Source: Gp7-AA6 sp036001245
GTDB taxonomy: Bacteria > Acidobacteriota > Thermoanaerobaculia > UBA5066 > Gp7-AA6
Assembly (NCBI GenBank): GCA_036001245.1
Contig: DASYUL010000144.1
Span: 1 to 24,824, forward strand
Direction: 5' to 3'
Length of the DNA: 24,824 nt
Shown: in pieces, positions 1 to 6,886 of the stretch
Numbering within the stretch: position 1 is the first letter of the stretch
Layout of the letters: the number at the start of each line of letters is the position of its first letter
Made by a program: the position numbers and the translations under genes
Notes under the pieces: generated by a model
Seen by the model: the letters and a program-made list of their open reading frames with translations, nothing else
What the model was told of the DNA's origin: nothing
Database searches by the model: none

Positions 1-51
1 CTGCGCGAGCGGCTCCGCGGAATGCTCGAGGACGAGCCGGCGAGAGCCTAG
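1..51 (+). CDS. C-terminal end of an unidentified protein (partial)
   Basis: The frame is open from the first base to a TAG at 49-51 and would encode the last 16 residues of a protein, rich in Arg and Glu (LRERLRGMLEDEPARA). Codon use fits the neighbours, and the stop falls exactly where the convergent gene at 48-773 ends, overlapping it by four bases. The fragment is too short to assign a family, and a chance open frame is quite possible in DNA this GC-rich. Confidence 0.3.
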   Translation: MRERLRGMLEDEPARA

Positions 52-773
52 GGCGTTCGCGCCGGCGTCGGGGCGGGCGGCGCTGTTACCGAGGTCGAGG
101 AGAGAACGATGCGTTCGCGCCCGGTCGCCAAGGGCACCGGAATCCGGTAGAGCCCGATCCGGGCTTTCTGACGGAGCTCGCGCCTCCACTTCCCGACCTC
201 CTCCTCGAACGTCCGCTCCTGGGCCCGCCTGCGCATCTCGTCGGCGACCGACTCGAAAGGCGGGGTCGGAAGGCCGGCCGCGCGACGCTCGGGAACGTAG
301 GAGCTCTCGTACTCCTCGCGCGCCCTCTCCTCATCGGCGAGCGCGACCGGCGTGAAGCGCTCGCGCAGGTATCGCTGGATCAGGAGCTGTCGCTCGATCG
401 AGGCGCGGACTTCTTCGCGCGTCAGTCCCGCGCGGACGAACTCGGCGTCGGGGTCTTTCCTCTCGGCGCGCAGCCCGTCCTCGAGACGGCGCATCGCGGT
501 CGCGATCTCGGTCGCGTCCGGAGGCGCGGGGCCGAACCGCTGCGCGTCCTCGTACTCCAGGTGCTGATCGATCAGGGCGTCGAGGACGCGTGCCCGGAAC
601 TTTTCGGGCGTCTCATCCGGTTCGGGGTGGAGGCCGGAGGTCACCATCGTCTTGCGCACCTCGCTCTCGGGGATGGCGACGTCGTTGACCGTGGCCGCGA
701 TGCGGTCGACCGTCTCTGGCCCGGCCAGCGCCGGGGCGCCGGCGAGCAGGATCACGGTGAGAACCGCTTTCAC
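48..773 (-). CDS. Secreted SurA N-terminal-domain protein (chaperone-like, no parvulin domain)
   Basis: A 241-aa protein read from a GTG at 773. It opens with a signal peptide (VKAVLTVILLAGAPALA) and continues with a SurA_N-like segment (DRIAATVNDVAIPESEVRK, then the helical FRARVLDALIDQHLEYEDAQRFG). The middle is helical and charged, and the tail is rich in Thr and Pro. Known SurA/PpiD proteins add one or two parvulin peptidyl-prolyl isomerase domains, and none is visible here. I infer an exported chaperone or holdase. The GTG start is chosen because the signal peptide begins there; the longer open frame upstream runs through the repeat at 787-916. A TATTAT hexamer lies 6 bases before the start and there is no Shine-Dalgarno. 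Confidence 0.72.
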   Translation of the reverse strand: MKAVLTVILLAGAPALAGPETVDRIAATVNDVAIPESEVRKTMVTSGLHPEPDETPEKFRARVLDALIDQHLEYEDAQRFGPAPPDATEIATAMRRLEDGLRAERKDPDAEFVRAGLTREEVRASIERQLLIQRYLRERFTPVALADEERAREEYESSYVPERRAAGLPTPPFESVADEMRRRAQERTFEEEVGKWRRELRQKARIGLYRIPVPLATGRERIVLSSTSVTAPPAPTPARTP

Positions 774-779
774 CCGGCG

Positions 780-785
780 ATAATA
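780..785 (-). promoter_or_regulatory. Candidate -10 box (TATTAT) of the SurA-N gene
   Basis: On the - strand TATTAT matches five of six bases of the bacterial -10 consensus. It ends 6 bases before the GTG start, so the transcript would have almost no 5' leader. The repeat arm GACCTGACCCC lies immediately upstream. I see no good -35 box. Confidence 0.45.
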
Positions 786-786
786 G

Positions 787-916
787 CGGGGGTCAGGTCT
801 CCACTTGCCACTTCGCGTCAGACGGGGGTCAGGTCTCCACTTGCCACTTTGCTTCGCAGATGGCAAGACCATCGGTGCTTGGTGGAGGCCGACTCGATCT
901 GTGAAGACCTGACCCC
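787..916 (+). repeat. 92-bp inverted-repeat element, copy 1, with an extra partial left end
   Basis: The complete unit is 825-916. It opens with GGGGTCAGGTCTCCAC and closes with GTGAAGACCTGACCCC, which are inverted copies of 16 bp with one mismatch. Just inside the left arm is a second hairpin, CTTGCCA paired with TGGCAAG, with a smaller TGC/GCA stem inside it. A truncated extra left end (788-813) precedes it in direct orientation after an 11-base spacer. The same 92-bp unit occurs in opposite orientation at 23753-23844. The form is that of a REP/MITE-like non-autonomous element. Mobilisation by a RAYT-type transposase is inference, and no transposase is present in the window. Confidence 0.8.
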
Positions 917-926
917 GCACAAACCG

Positions 927-932
927 TAGTAT
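927..932 (+). promoter_or_regulatory. Candidate -10 box (TAGTAT) of rsmI
   Basis: TAGTAT lies 10 bases before the rsmI ATG and 10 bases after the end of the repeat element. There is no Shine-Dalgarno between it and the ATG, so the message may be leaderless or nearly so. The -35 region would fall inside the right arm of the element. Confidence 0.4.
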
Positions 933-942
933 TTGCGGACGA

Positions 943-1836
943 ATGCGGAATCTGGAGAAAGCGGGCCGGCTGGTCGTCGTCGGCACTCCGATCGGTAACC
1001 TCGAAGATCTGTCGCCTCGGGCGGCACGTGCCCTCGCGGAGGCGAACGCGATCTTTTGCGAGGACACCCGGGTCACGGCGAAGCTTGCCTCGCGGCTCGA
1101 GCTTTCCGCGCCGCGGATCTCCTGCCCCGCGCCGCGCGAGCGCTCGCGGGTCCGCGAGCTTCTCGAGCGGCTCGGCCGGGGCGAGACCGTCGCGCTCGTC
1201 TCGGATGCGGGGATGCCGGGCCTCTCGGATCCGGGAGAGCGGCTCGTCGATGCAGCGGCCGGGGCGGGGTTCGTGATCGAAGTGGTGCCGGGACCCTCCG
1301 CTGCCGCGGCGGCCCTCGCGGTCTGCGGCCTTCCCGCGGTCCCGCACTTCTTCGCCGGATTCCTCCCCGCGCGCTCCGGAGAGCGCCGCCGGGCCCTGGA
1401 GAAGCTGCGGGAACGCGAGGAAACGCTCGTCTGGTTCGAGGCGCCCCACCGGCTGCTCGAGTCGCTCGAGGACTCGGCTCGTGTGCTCGGAGCGCGGCGC
1501 GGGTGCGTGGCGCGCGAGCTGACGAAGCTCCACGAGGAGGTCGTGCGTGGCACGCTGCCGGAGCTCGCGGCGACCTTCCGCTCGCGCGGAGCGGGGCGGG
1601 GCGAGATCACCGTCGTCGTCGAGGGCGGCTCCGGCACCGCCGCCGCGGAAGTGTGGGTTGGAACCTCTCTCGAAGAAGAGATCCGCCGTGGAGTCTCGCT
1701 CGGCACGTCGAAGCGGGAGCTCGCGCGAGATCTCGCGCTCAAGTGGGGCCGTCCGGCTCGGGAGATCTACGGCCGCGCGGTCGCGATCCAGAGACGGGCC
1801 ACGGGACACGGGACACGGAACACGGGAAACACGTGA
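943..1836 (+). CDS. rsmI: 16S rRNA (cytidine(1402)-2'-O)-methyltransferase
   Basis: A 297-aa protein of the tetrapyrrole-methylase fold. RsmI uses S-adenosylmethionine to 2'-O-methylate C1402 in the decoding centre of 16S rRNA. Diagnostic motifs are GTPIGNLEDLSPRA near residues 14-27, EDTR at 40-43, VSDAGMPGLSDPGERLV, VPGPSAAAAAL and the FEAPHRL segment; length matches the family. ATG 943 is chosen because the conserved RLVVVGTPIGN strand follows directly. The last dozen residues (TGHGTRNTGNT at the end) are encoded by a 7-bp tandem repeat and look like a non-conserved extension. The stop overlaps the GTG start of the next gene (GTGA), so the two are probably translationally coupled. Confidence 0.95.
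   Translation: MRNLEKAGRLVVVGTPIGNLEDLSPRAARALAEANAIFCEDTRVTAKLASRLELSAPRISCPAPRERSRVRELLERLGRGETVALVSDAGMPGLSDPGERLVDAAAGAGFVIEVVPGPSAAAAALAVCGLPAVPHFFAGFLPARSGERRRALEKLREREETLVWFEAPHRLLESLEDSARVLGARRGCVARELTKLHEEVVRGTLPELAATFRSRGAGRGEITVVVEGGSGTAAAEVWVGTSLEEEIRRGVSLGTSKRELARDLALKWGRPAREIYGRAVAIQRRATGHGTRNTGNT
1794..1828 (+). repeat. Degenerate heptanucleotide tandem repeat (ACGGGAC type)
   Basis: Five consecutive 7-bp units: ACGGGCC, ACGGGAC, ACGGGAC, ACGGAAC, ACGGGAA. They form the 3' end of rsmI, directly before the GTG of the ABC ATPase. The same family in reverse complement (GTGTCCC, GTGTTCC) lies at 22548-22566. Confidence 0.75.
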
Positions 1837-2828
1837 GCGAGCCCGCGGTCCGGGTCGCCGGCCTCACGAAGGTCTTTCGCTCGTATCGCCGCGAGGAGGG
1901 ACTCGCCGCCGCGTTGAAATCGCTCGTGCGCCGCGTTCCGACCGAGATCGCCGCAGTCGCCGACGTCACGTTCTCGGTCCACCCGGGCGAAATGGTCGGC
2001 TACATCGGCGCCAACGGCGCCGGCAAATCGACGACCGTCAAGATGCTCACCGGAATCCTGACGCCGTCCTCCGGCGAGATCGTGTGCAACGGCTTCGTGC
2101 CCTACCGGGACCGGACGAGGTACGTGTCGACGATCGGCGTCGTCTTCGGTCAGCGGACGCAACTGTGGTGGGACATCGCGGTCGTGGAGTCGTTCCGTCT
2201 GCTGAAGGAGATCTACGGCGTGTCCGACGACGACTACCGCGAGCGCATGGCGCTCTTCGACCGCGTGCTCGGGATCGAGGCGTATCTCCATCAGCCCGTG
2301 CGAAAGCTCTCGCTGGGAGAGCGGATGCGGTGCGACCTCGCGGCATCGCTTCTTCACCGGCCGCCGCTGCTGTTCTTGGACGAGCCCACCATCGGGCTCG
2401 ACATCGTCGCCAAGGCGAACGTGCGCGAGTTCCTCCAGGAGATCAACCGGGCGGAGGGGACGACCGTGCTGCTCACGACGCACGACCTCTCCGACATCGA
2501 GACGCTCTGCCGGCGCGTCATCGTCATCGACCACGGCCGGCTCCTCTTCGACGGGGCTCTGCAGTCGCTGCGCGATCGGATCCTTCCGGTCACTCTGGTC
2601 GTTTTCGACGTGAAGCGGACGCCCGACCCGAGCGAGCTCTCCTTCAACGGGCTTCGCGCTCGGGAGATCGGCTCACATCGGTACGCGGTCGACATCGACC
2701 GGCGCTCGATCTCCGCGGCTTCGGCGGTCAAGGAGATCGTGAACCGATTCGACGTCGCGGACCTCTCGATCGAGGAGCCGCAGATCGAGGAGGTGGTCAA
2801 GCGAATCTACCGGGAAGGGATTGCGTAA
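1833..2828 (+). CDS. ABC-2 type exporter ATP-binding protein
   Basis: A 331-aa ATPase that would power a membrane exporter. It shows Walker A (GANGAGKST, about residues 59-67), a Q-loop (VFGQRTQLWWD), the signature LSLGERMRCDLA, Walker B with D-loop (LLFLDEPTIGLD) and the H-loop (TTHDL), followed by a roughly 90-residue C-terminal domain. The WW after the Q-loop and the long tail resemble the NatA-like family usually encoded with two six-helix ABC-2 permeases (the COG4586/4587/3694 set). Those permeases are at 5256-6882, cut off here by an antisense biosynthetic gene. GTG 1833 overlaps the rsmI stop. The substrate is unknown. Confidence 0.93.
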   Translation: MSEPAVRVAGLTKVFRSYRREEGLAAALKSLVRRVPTEIAAVADVTFSVHPGEMVGYIGANGAGKSTTVKMLTGILTPSSGEIVCNGFVPYRDRTRYVSTIGVVFGQRTQLWWDIAVVESFRLLKEIYGVSDDDYRERMALFDRVLGIEAYLHQPVRKLSLGERMRCDLAASLLHRPPLLFLDEPTIGLDIVAKANVREFLQEINRAEGTTVLLTTHDLSDIETLCRRVIVIDHGRLLFDGALQSLRDRILPVTLVVFDVKRTPDPSELSFNGLRAREIGSHRYAVDIDRRSISAASAVKEIVNRFDVADLSIEEPQIEEVVKRIYREGIA

Positions 2829-2857
2829 TGAGGATCCTTTCCGCGGGATGATCCTCA
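2829..2857. terminator. Hairpin between convergent genes
   Basis: TGAGGATC (2829-2836) and GATCCTCA (2850-2857) can form an 8-bp stem between the ATPase stop and the pheA-aroF stop; the right arm contains the latter's TGA. The gap between the genes is only 26 bases. There is no T-tract on either side, so this is at best a bidirectional, possibly Rho-assisted, stop. Confidence 0.4.
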
Positions 2858-4894
2858 GGAAGCCGTCGTGGAAGGACCCGGCCGCCCGACCCGTCGCATC
2901 AGCGCCGCGAAGTTCTCGAACGTCAGCGACTGCGGCCCGTCGCTCAGAGCCTTCTCGGGCTCTGGATGGATCTCGACCATGATCCCGTGGGCGCCGCAGG
3001 CGAGCGCGGCCTCGGCGAGTGGCGTGACCCAGCGCGCCACCCCGCACGCGTGAGACGGATCGACGATGATCGGAAGGTGGGTGCGCTCTCGAAGCACGGG
3101 GACGGCCGAGAGATCGAGCGTGTTGCGAGTGGCCGTCTCGAAAGTGCGGATTCCGCGCTCGCACAGGATGACCCGCTGATTACCCTGCGCCAGGATGTAC
3201 TCGGCGGCCGCCAGATACTCCTCGAGCGAGGTCATCATCCCGCGCTTCAACATCACCGGGCGGTCGACTGTCCCCACTTCCTTCAAGAGGGAGAAATTCT
3301 GCGCGTTGCGCGCGCCGATCTGCAGGATGTCCGCGACCCGCGCGACCCGGGCCACGTCCGCGGGGTTCAAGACTTCGGTGATGATGGGCAGTCCATACTG
3401 ACGCCCGGCCGCAGACAGATAGTCCAACCCCTCGTAGCCCAGGCCCTGAAAGCTGTAGGGCGAGGTTCGGGGCTTGAAGCACCCGCCGCGCAGGACGTCC
3501 CCCCCCGCCTCGCGGACGGCATGGGCGCATGCGAGGATCTGCCCGCTCGACTCGACGGAGCAGGGGCCCGCGATCACGATGCAGTCGCTGCCTCCGATCA
3601 GAACGCCGCCTACCTGGATGACGGTGTCCTCGGGTTTCACGGCACGGCTCGCCAGACGGTACGGCTTTTTCCCGACCGTCTCGGGAGGCGGCAGAGGCGC
3701 GGCAGGTGCGGTCTTCCGGGTGGACGCGCGCCGCGGCGAGGAAGGCTTCGCCTCGGCAGTGGTCCGGGCCGGATAGGAGCCGAGGCACTTCAAATAACTT
3801 GCCTCGCGTGTGATCTCCTCGACGGCCTCCCGAACGTCGGGGTTTGCAATGTTGCCTTCGAAATCGACGTAGAAGAGGTAGTCAAAGGGAACGGAGGGCC
3901 GTGGCCGTGACTCGAGCTTCGTCATGTTGAGCCCGTGGGCCTGGAGGACGTTCAGGCAGCGGACCAACGCTCCCGGCTCGTGACGCGTGGCGAAGACGAG
4001 CGAAGTCTTGCAGGGAATCCGCTCGTCGTAAGCGATCCGCTCGCGGCTGACGATGACGAAGCGCGTGTAGTTGTCGCGCCGGTTGCCGAGGTTGCGCCGC
4101 AACAGCTTGAGCCCGCTCAAACGCCCCGCTTCTTCGCTGGCGATCGCGGCCTGCGACAGGTCTTCGTCTTCCTTGACCTTTCGGACGGCCATGGCCGTGT
4201 CGAGAAAGCTCTCCGCCGTGCAGTGCGTCAGGATCGCCAGGAAGTCGCTGCACTGGGCCAGGGCCTGCGGGTGCGAGAAGATTCTGCGGATGCGCGACAG
4301 CGGAACCTCCTCCAGGGCAAAGAGGCAGTGTTCCACCGCGAATACCTCTTCGCCGACGATCGAGAGCTCCATCTGGCTCAGGAGGTCATACGACTCGTTG
4401 ATGCTGCCGGCAGTCGTGTTCTCGATCGGCAGGACGGCGCTCGCGACCGCGGCGTCCTCCACGGCCTCGAGAAGCTCCCGGAAGGTCGGGTAGCCTCGAA
4501 ACAGGATCCGGTCGGCATCGGACGCGAAATACTTCAGTCCGGCCAGGTGGCTGTATGCTCCTTCGGATCCTTGGAAGCCCACGACGCGGGGCTCGCCGCC
4601 CGCGAGCACGGGGTTTTGCTCGTGGACGAGAGCATCGCGCTGGATCCGTACCGAGTACTCGAGGATCTCGCGGAACACCTGAGTGATGAAATAGCCATCC
4701 AGGCCGAGCTCGCGGCCCTCTTCGACGACCGCCGCGAGCAGCTCCTCTTCGCGCGCGAGGTCCCGGAGGAACGAGCCCGACTCGCGCTTCAACCGGCCGA
4801 TCTCCGTAATCACCTCCCGGCGTTCCGCGAGAGCACCGACGATCCGGCGGTCGACCGTGTTCAGCTTTCCGCGCAGTTGCTGTAATGCTTCCAT
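2855..4894 (-). CDS. pheA-aroF: Fused chorismate mutase / prephenate dehydratase / ACT / DAHP synthase
   Basis: A 679-aa protein joining the first step of the shikimate pathway to the phenylalanine branch. Domains in order: AroQ-type chorismate mutase (about 1-90); prephenate dehydratase (about 102-285, with VGFQGSEGAYSH, LPIENTTAGSINESYDLL, IFSHPQALAQC and DNYTRFVIVS); an ACT domain (about 295-370, with EPGALVRCLNVL and the TKLESRP phenylalanine-binding motif); a low-complexity Ala/Pro/Ser/Lys linker (about 380-425); and a type I-beta DAHP synthase (about 430-670, with IAGPCSVES, GGCFKPRTSPYSFQG, ITEVL, IVDPSHACG). ATG 4894 is chosen because GGAGAGGGAGG precedes it and the mutase begins there. 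The gene is monocistronic, and a leader with terminator lies just upstream. Confidence 0.94.
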   Translation of the reverse strand: MEALQQLRGKLNTVDRRIVGALAERREVITEIGRLKRESGSFLRDLAREEELLAAVVEEGRELGLDGYFITQVFREILEYSVRIQRDALVHEQNPVLAGGEPRVVGFQGSEGAYSHLAGLKYFASDADRILFRGYPTFRELLEAVEDAAVASAVLPIENTTAGSINESYDLLSQMELSIVGEEVFAVEHCLFALEEVPLSRIRRIFSHPQALAQCSDFLAILTHCTAESFLDTAMAVRKVKEDEDLSQAAIASEEAGRLSGLKLLRRNLGNRRDNYTRFVIVSRERIAYDERIPCKTSLVFATRHEPGALVRCLNVLQAHGLNMTKLESRPRPSVPFDYLFYVDFEGNIANPDVREAVEEITREASYLKCLGSYPARTTAEAKPSSPRRASTRKTAPAAPLPPPETVGKKPYRLASRAVKPEDTVIQVGGVLIGGSDCIVIAGPCSVESSGQILACAHAVREAGGDVLRGGCFKPRTSPYSFQGLGYEGLDYLSAAGRQYGLPIITEVLNPADVARVARVADILQIGARNAQNFSLLKEVGTVDRPVMLKRGMMTSLEEYLAAAEYILAQGNQRVILCERGIRTFETATRNTLDLSAVPVLRERTHLPIIVDPSHACGVARWVTPLAEAALACGAHGIMVEIHPEPEKALSDGPQSLTFENFAALMRRVGRPGPSTTAS

Positions 4895-4926
4895 CGCCTC
4901 CCTCTCCAGCCTCGCCTCCCCGGACG

Positions 4927-4965
4927 AAAAGAAAAGACCCCGATCCGCCGTTGCGCGAATCGGGG
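4927..4965 (-). terminator. Attenuator-like intrinsic terminator in the pheA-aroF leader
   Basis: Read on the - strand, CCCCGATTCGC, loop GCAACG, then GCGGATCGGGG form an 11-bp stem (one T-G wobble), followed directly by TCTTTTCTTTTC. A run this T-rich is striking in DNA this GC-rich. The hairpin starts after the promoter at 5096-5125 and ends 32 bases before the pheA-aroF start, with no complete gene upstream that needs ending, so it is best read as a leader terminator. An alternative pairing of GGGTGG (5022-5017) with CCACCC (4968-4963) would break the terminator stem. Confidence 0.65.
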
Positions 4966-4995
4966 TGGACTCTGCCGGTGCTTTGGGGGTTCGGG

Positions 4996-5085
4996 TTAAC
5001 CCATGACCTCGGCGGCCCACCCGGGATGCGCGACGGCCTGTCTGTCCGTGCGCAAAAATCGCCGGCCGAGCACCCGGAAGGTCAT
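4996..5085 (-). CDS. Possible 29-aa leader peptide of pheA-aroF
   Basis: ATG 5085 opens a 29-codon frame ending in TAA at 4998-4996. It begins 10 bases after the candidate -10 box and ends 31 bases before the terminator hairpin. The peptide (beginning MTFRVLGRRFLRTDRQ) has only two Phe codons (3 and 10) and one Trp, with no Phe run, so classical ribosome-stalling attenuation is not clearly supported. The stop sits in the perfect palindrome GGGTTAACCC. It may be a leader ORF or simply chance. Confidence 0.35.
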   Translation of the reverse strand: MTFRVLGRRFLRTDRQAVAHPGWAAEVMG

Positions 5086-5095
5086 GAGAGCCACT

Positions 5096-5125
5096 CTTAT
5101 AACGTAACTCGGCAGCCGGATGCAA
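5096..5125 (-). promoter_or_regulatory. Promoter of pheA-aroF
   Basis: On the - strand TTGCAT (5125-5120) and TATAAG (5101-5096) are separated by 18 bases, close to a sigma-70 type promoter. Transcription would start about 5090, giving a leader near 195 bases that contains the short ORF and the terminator. The whole stretch 4895-5255 has no larger gene. It must also hold the promoter, if any, for the permease pair that starts at 5256, and I could not identify one. Confidence 0.6.
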
Positions 5126-5255
5126 ATCGGGAGCGCGGTCCGCGTCCGCCGGTGCGGTTGCCGTCGGCTGCGCACGCGTCACCCCGACTCCGCCGGCCTG
5201 CGGTTCCGACGAGGCGATTCGGAGAGGTCGAGCTGATGTTTCGGGAAGGGCTCCC

Positions 5256-6065
5256 ATGAACGCCTCGGCGTTGATGCGGCCCGCGCTCTCGTTCGCGCGG
5301 ATCGGGTTTCTGAACATGCTCGCGTACCGCGCCCGGTATTACGTCGGCGTGCTCACCTATCTCTTCAACGTCGCGGTCTACTACTTCATCTGGCGCGCGG
5401 TGTTCCAGCACTCGACGATGGTCGTCGGGCTTTCGCTAGAGGAGATGATCACGTACGTCGCGGTCGGATGGACGATCCGATCGTTCTACTTCAACGAGAT
5501 CGACCGCGACATCGCCGCCCAGGTCCAGGAGGGGCGGCTCGCGATGAACTTGATCCGCCCGGTGAACTTCCAGGCCGTCATGATCTTCGACGCGGCCGGG
5601 CAGTCCGCGTTCCGCGCCGCGCTCTTCACGCTCCCGATCGCCGTCGTGGTCGCGCTCCTCTTCCACGTGCGTCCGCCGGTCTCTGTCGCAGCCGGGGCTC
5701 TCTTCGGGGTCTCGGCGATGCTCTCGTTCTTTCTCGTCGCCGGGCTGAACTTCCTCGTCGGTCTGATCGCGATCCGGACGAAGTCAATCATGGGAATTCT
5801 GCGGGCCAAGTTCCTTATGTTGGAGCTCCTGTCCGGCCTCCTCATCCCGACGACTCTCTTCCCCGAGCCGCTCCGCTCGATCCTCCTCGCCTCGCCGTTT
5901 CCTCACATCAACTTCACGCCCGCCACGCTCTATCTGGGAAAAGCCACGGGGGGCGCGGCGGTCCGGCTCCTGCTGGAGCAGGCGGGATGGACCGTCGCGC
6001 TGATCGTCGTGGGCCAATGGGCCTGGTCGCGGTCGCGACACCACATCACGATCCAGGGCGGCTGA
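5256..6065 (+). CDS. ABC-2 type exporter permease, subunit 1
   Basis: A 269-aa integral membrane protein with about six hydrophobic segments, beginning with a charged N-terminus (FARIGFLNMLAYRARYYVG) before the first helix. The pattern (early YYVGVLTYLFNVAVYYFIWRAVF helix, EEMITYVAVGW, then RDIAAQVQEGRLAMNLIRPVN) is that of the COG4587-like permeases. GGGAAGGG lies just before ATG 5256. It should form a heterodimer with the next gene product and work with the ATPase at 1833-2828. The separation from the ATPase by an antisense gene is unusual. Confidence 0.87.
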   Translation: MNASALMRPALSFARIGFLNMLAYRARYYVGVLTYLFNVAVYYFIWRAVFQHSTMVVGLSLEEMITYVAVGWTIRSFYFNEIDRDIAAQVQEGRLAMNLIRPVNFQAVMIFDAAGQSAFRAALFTLPIAVVVALLFHVRPPVSVAAGALFGVSAMLSFFLVAGLNFLVGLIAIRTKSIMGILRAKFLMLELLSGLLIPTTLFPEPLRSILLASPFPHINFTPATLYLGKATGGAAVRLLLEQAGWTVALIVVGQWAWSRSRHHITIQGG

Positions 6066-6081
6066 GTTCGAGACCCGAACC

Positions 6082-6882
6082 TTGAAGCAGCTGAAACGGC
6101 ACGCGCGCCTTCTGTGGCTGTATTTCAAGCAATACGCGAAGGCGCGCCTGGAGTACCGCGCCGACTTCTTCTCGGCCGTGATCGCGTCGTTCCTCGGAAC
6201 GGCGGCTTCGTTCGCCTTCCTGCTCATCGTCTTCTCGCGGGTCTCGGCCCTCCAGGGCTGGAAGTTCGAGGAGATGGTCTTCCTCTACGGCTTTTCGCTC
6301 ATCCCGGTGGGGATCTTCAACGTCTTCTCCTGGAACCTGTGGATGTTCGCCGACCGTTACCTGATCGAGGGCCGGTTCGACCGCGTTCTCCTTCGGCCCG
6401 TCTCGTCGGTCTTTCAGGTGCTCTTCGAGTCGTTCCGCCTGGAATCGCTGGAGTCGATCGTCACCGGTATCGTCGCCGTCGTCTGGTCATCCCGGCGCCT
6501 CGGCATTCGGTTCGACGCCGGCGATGTCGTGCTTTTCACGTTCTGGGCGATCTCGGGGGGAGTGATCTACCTCGCGATCTTCCTCGCGCTCACTGCGACG
6601 TCTTTCTGGATCGAGGATCGTATCGGCATCTCGCCGCCGGTGTTCAACCTGATGCAGTTCGGCCGCTATCCGCTCACGATCTACGACGCGTGGGTTCGCT
6701 TCGCGCTCTCCTTCGTGATCCCGTTCGCGTTCGCCTCCTTCTACCCGACCGCGCGGTTCCTCCACCGGCCCGAGTTCCTCGCGTACTTCTGGGCGGTGCC
6801 GCTCGTAGCGGCGATCTCGCTGTCGATCGCGCTGTCGTTGTGGAAGAACGGAGTGTCGAGGTACCACTCCACCGGGTCCTGA
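6082..6882 (+). CDS. ABC-2 type exporter permease, subunit 2
   Basis: A 266-aa membrane protein with about six transmembrane segments. It starts KRHARLLWLYFKQYAKARLEYRADFF and carries the EEMVFLYGFSLIP and DRYLIEGRFDRVLLRPVSS segments typical of the COG3694-like partner of the preceding permease. The two N-terminal halves are visibly alike (EEM...YG/VGW, EGR...LRPV), as expected for a heterodimer. TTG 6082 is the only sensible start after the upstream stop at 6065, 16 bases away. It ends four bases before the convergent M20 gene. Confidence 0.86.
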   Translation: MKQLKRHARLLWLYFKQYAKARLEYRADFFSAVIASFLGTAASFAFLLIVFSRVSALQGWKFEEMVFLYGFSLIPVGIFNVFSWNLWMFADRYLIEGRFDRVLLRPVSSVFQVLFESFRLESLESIVTGIVAVVWSSRRLGIRFDAGDVVLFTFWAISGGVIYLAIFLALTATSFWIEDRIGISPPVFNLMQFGRYPLTIYDAWVRFALSFVIPFAFASFYPTARFLHRPEFLAYFWAVPLVAAISLSIALSLWKNGVSRYHSTGS

Positions 6883-6886
6883 CCTG

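Noticed and set aside
787..849. Direct repeats as a possible CRISPR array
   Set aside because: Only two copies with an 11-base spacer, and the repeat is the end of an inverted-repeat element that recurs at the other end of the window.
48..1742. 564-aa open frame on the - strand covering rsmI
   Set aside because: Only its C-terminal 241 aa (from GTG 773) resembles a protein; the rest is a low-complexity Arg/Ser shadow of rsmI and runs through the repeat element.
4996..5085. Classical Phe-codon attenuator peptide
   Set aside because: Only two scattered Phe codons in 29; the leader and terminator are kept as a finding but the stalling mechanism is not supported.
5236..5259. Seven-codon ORF (MFREGLP) overlapping the permease start as ATGA
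   Set aside because: Too short and without conservation data; the overlap may be chance, although GGAGAGG precedes it.
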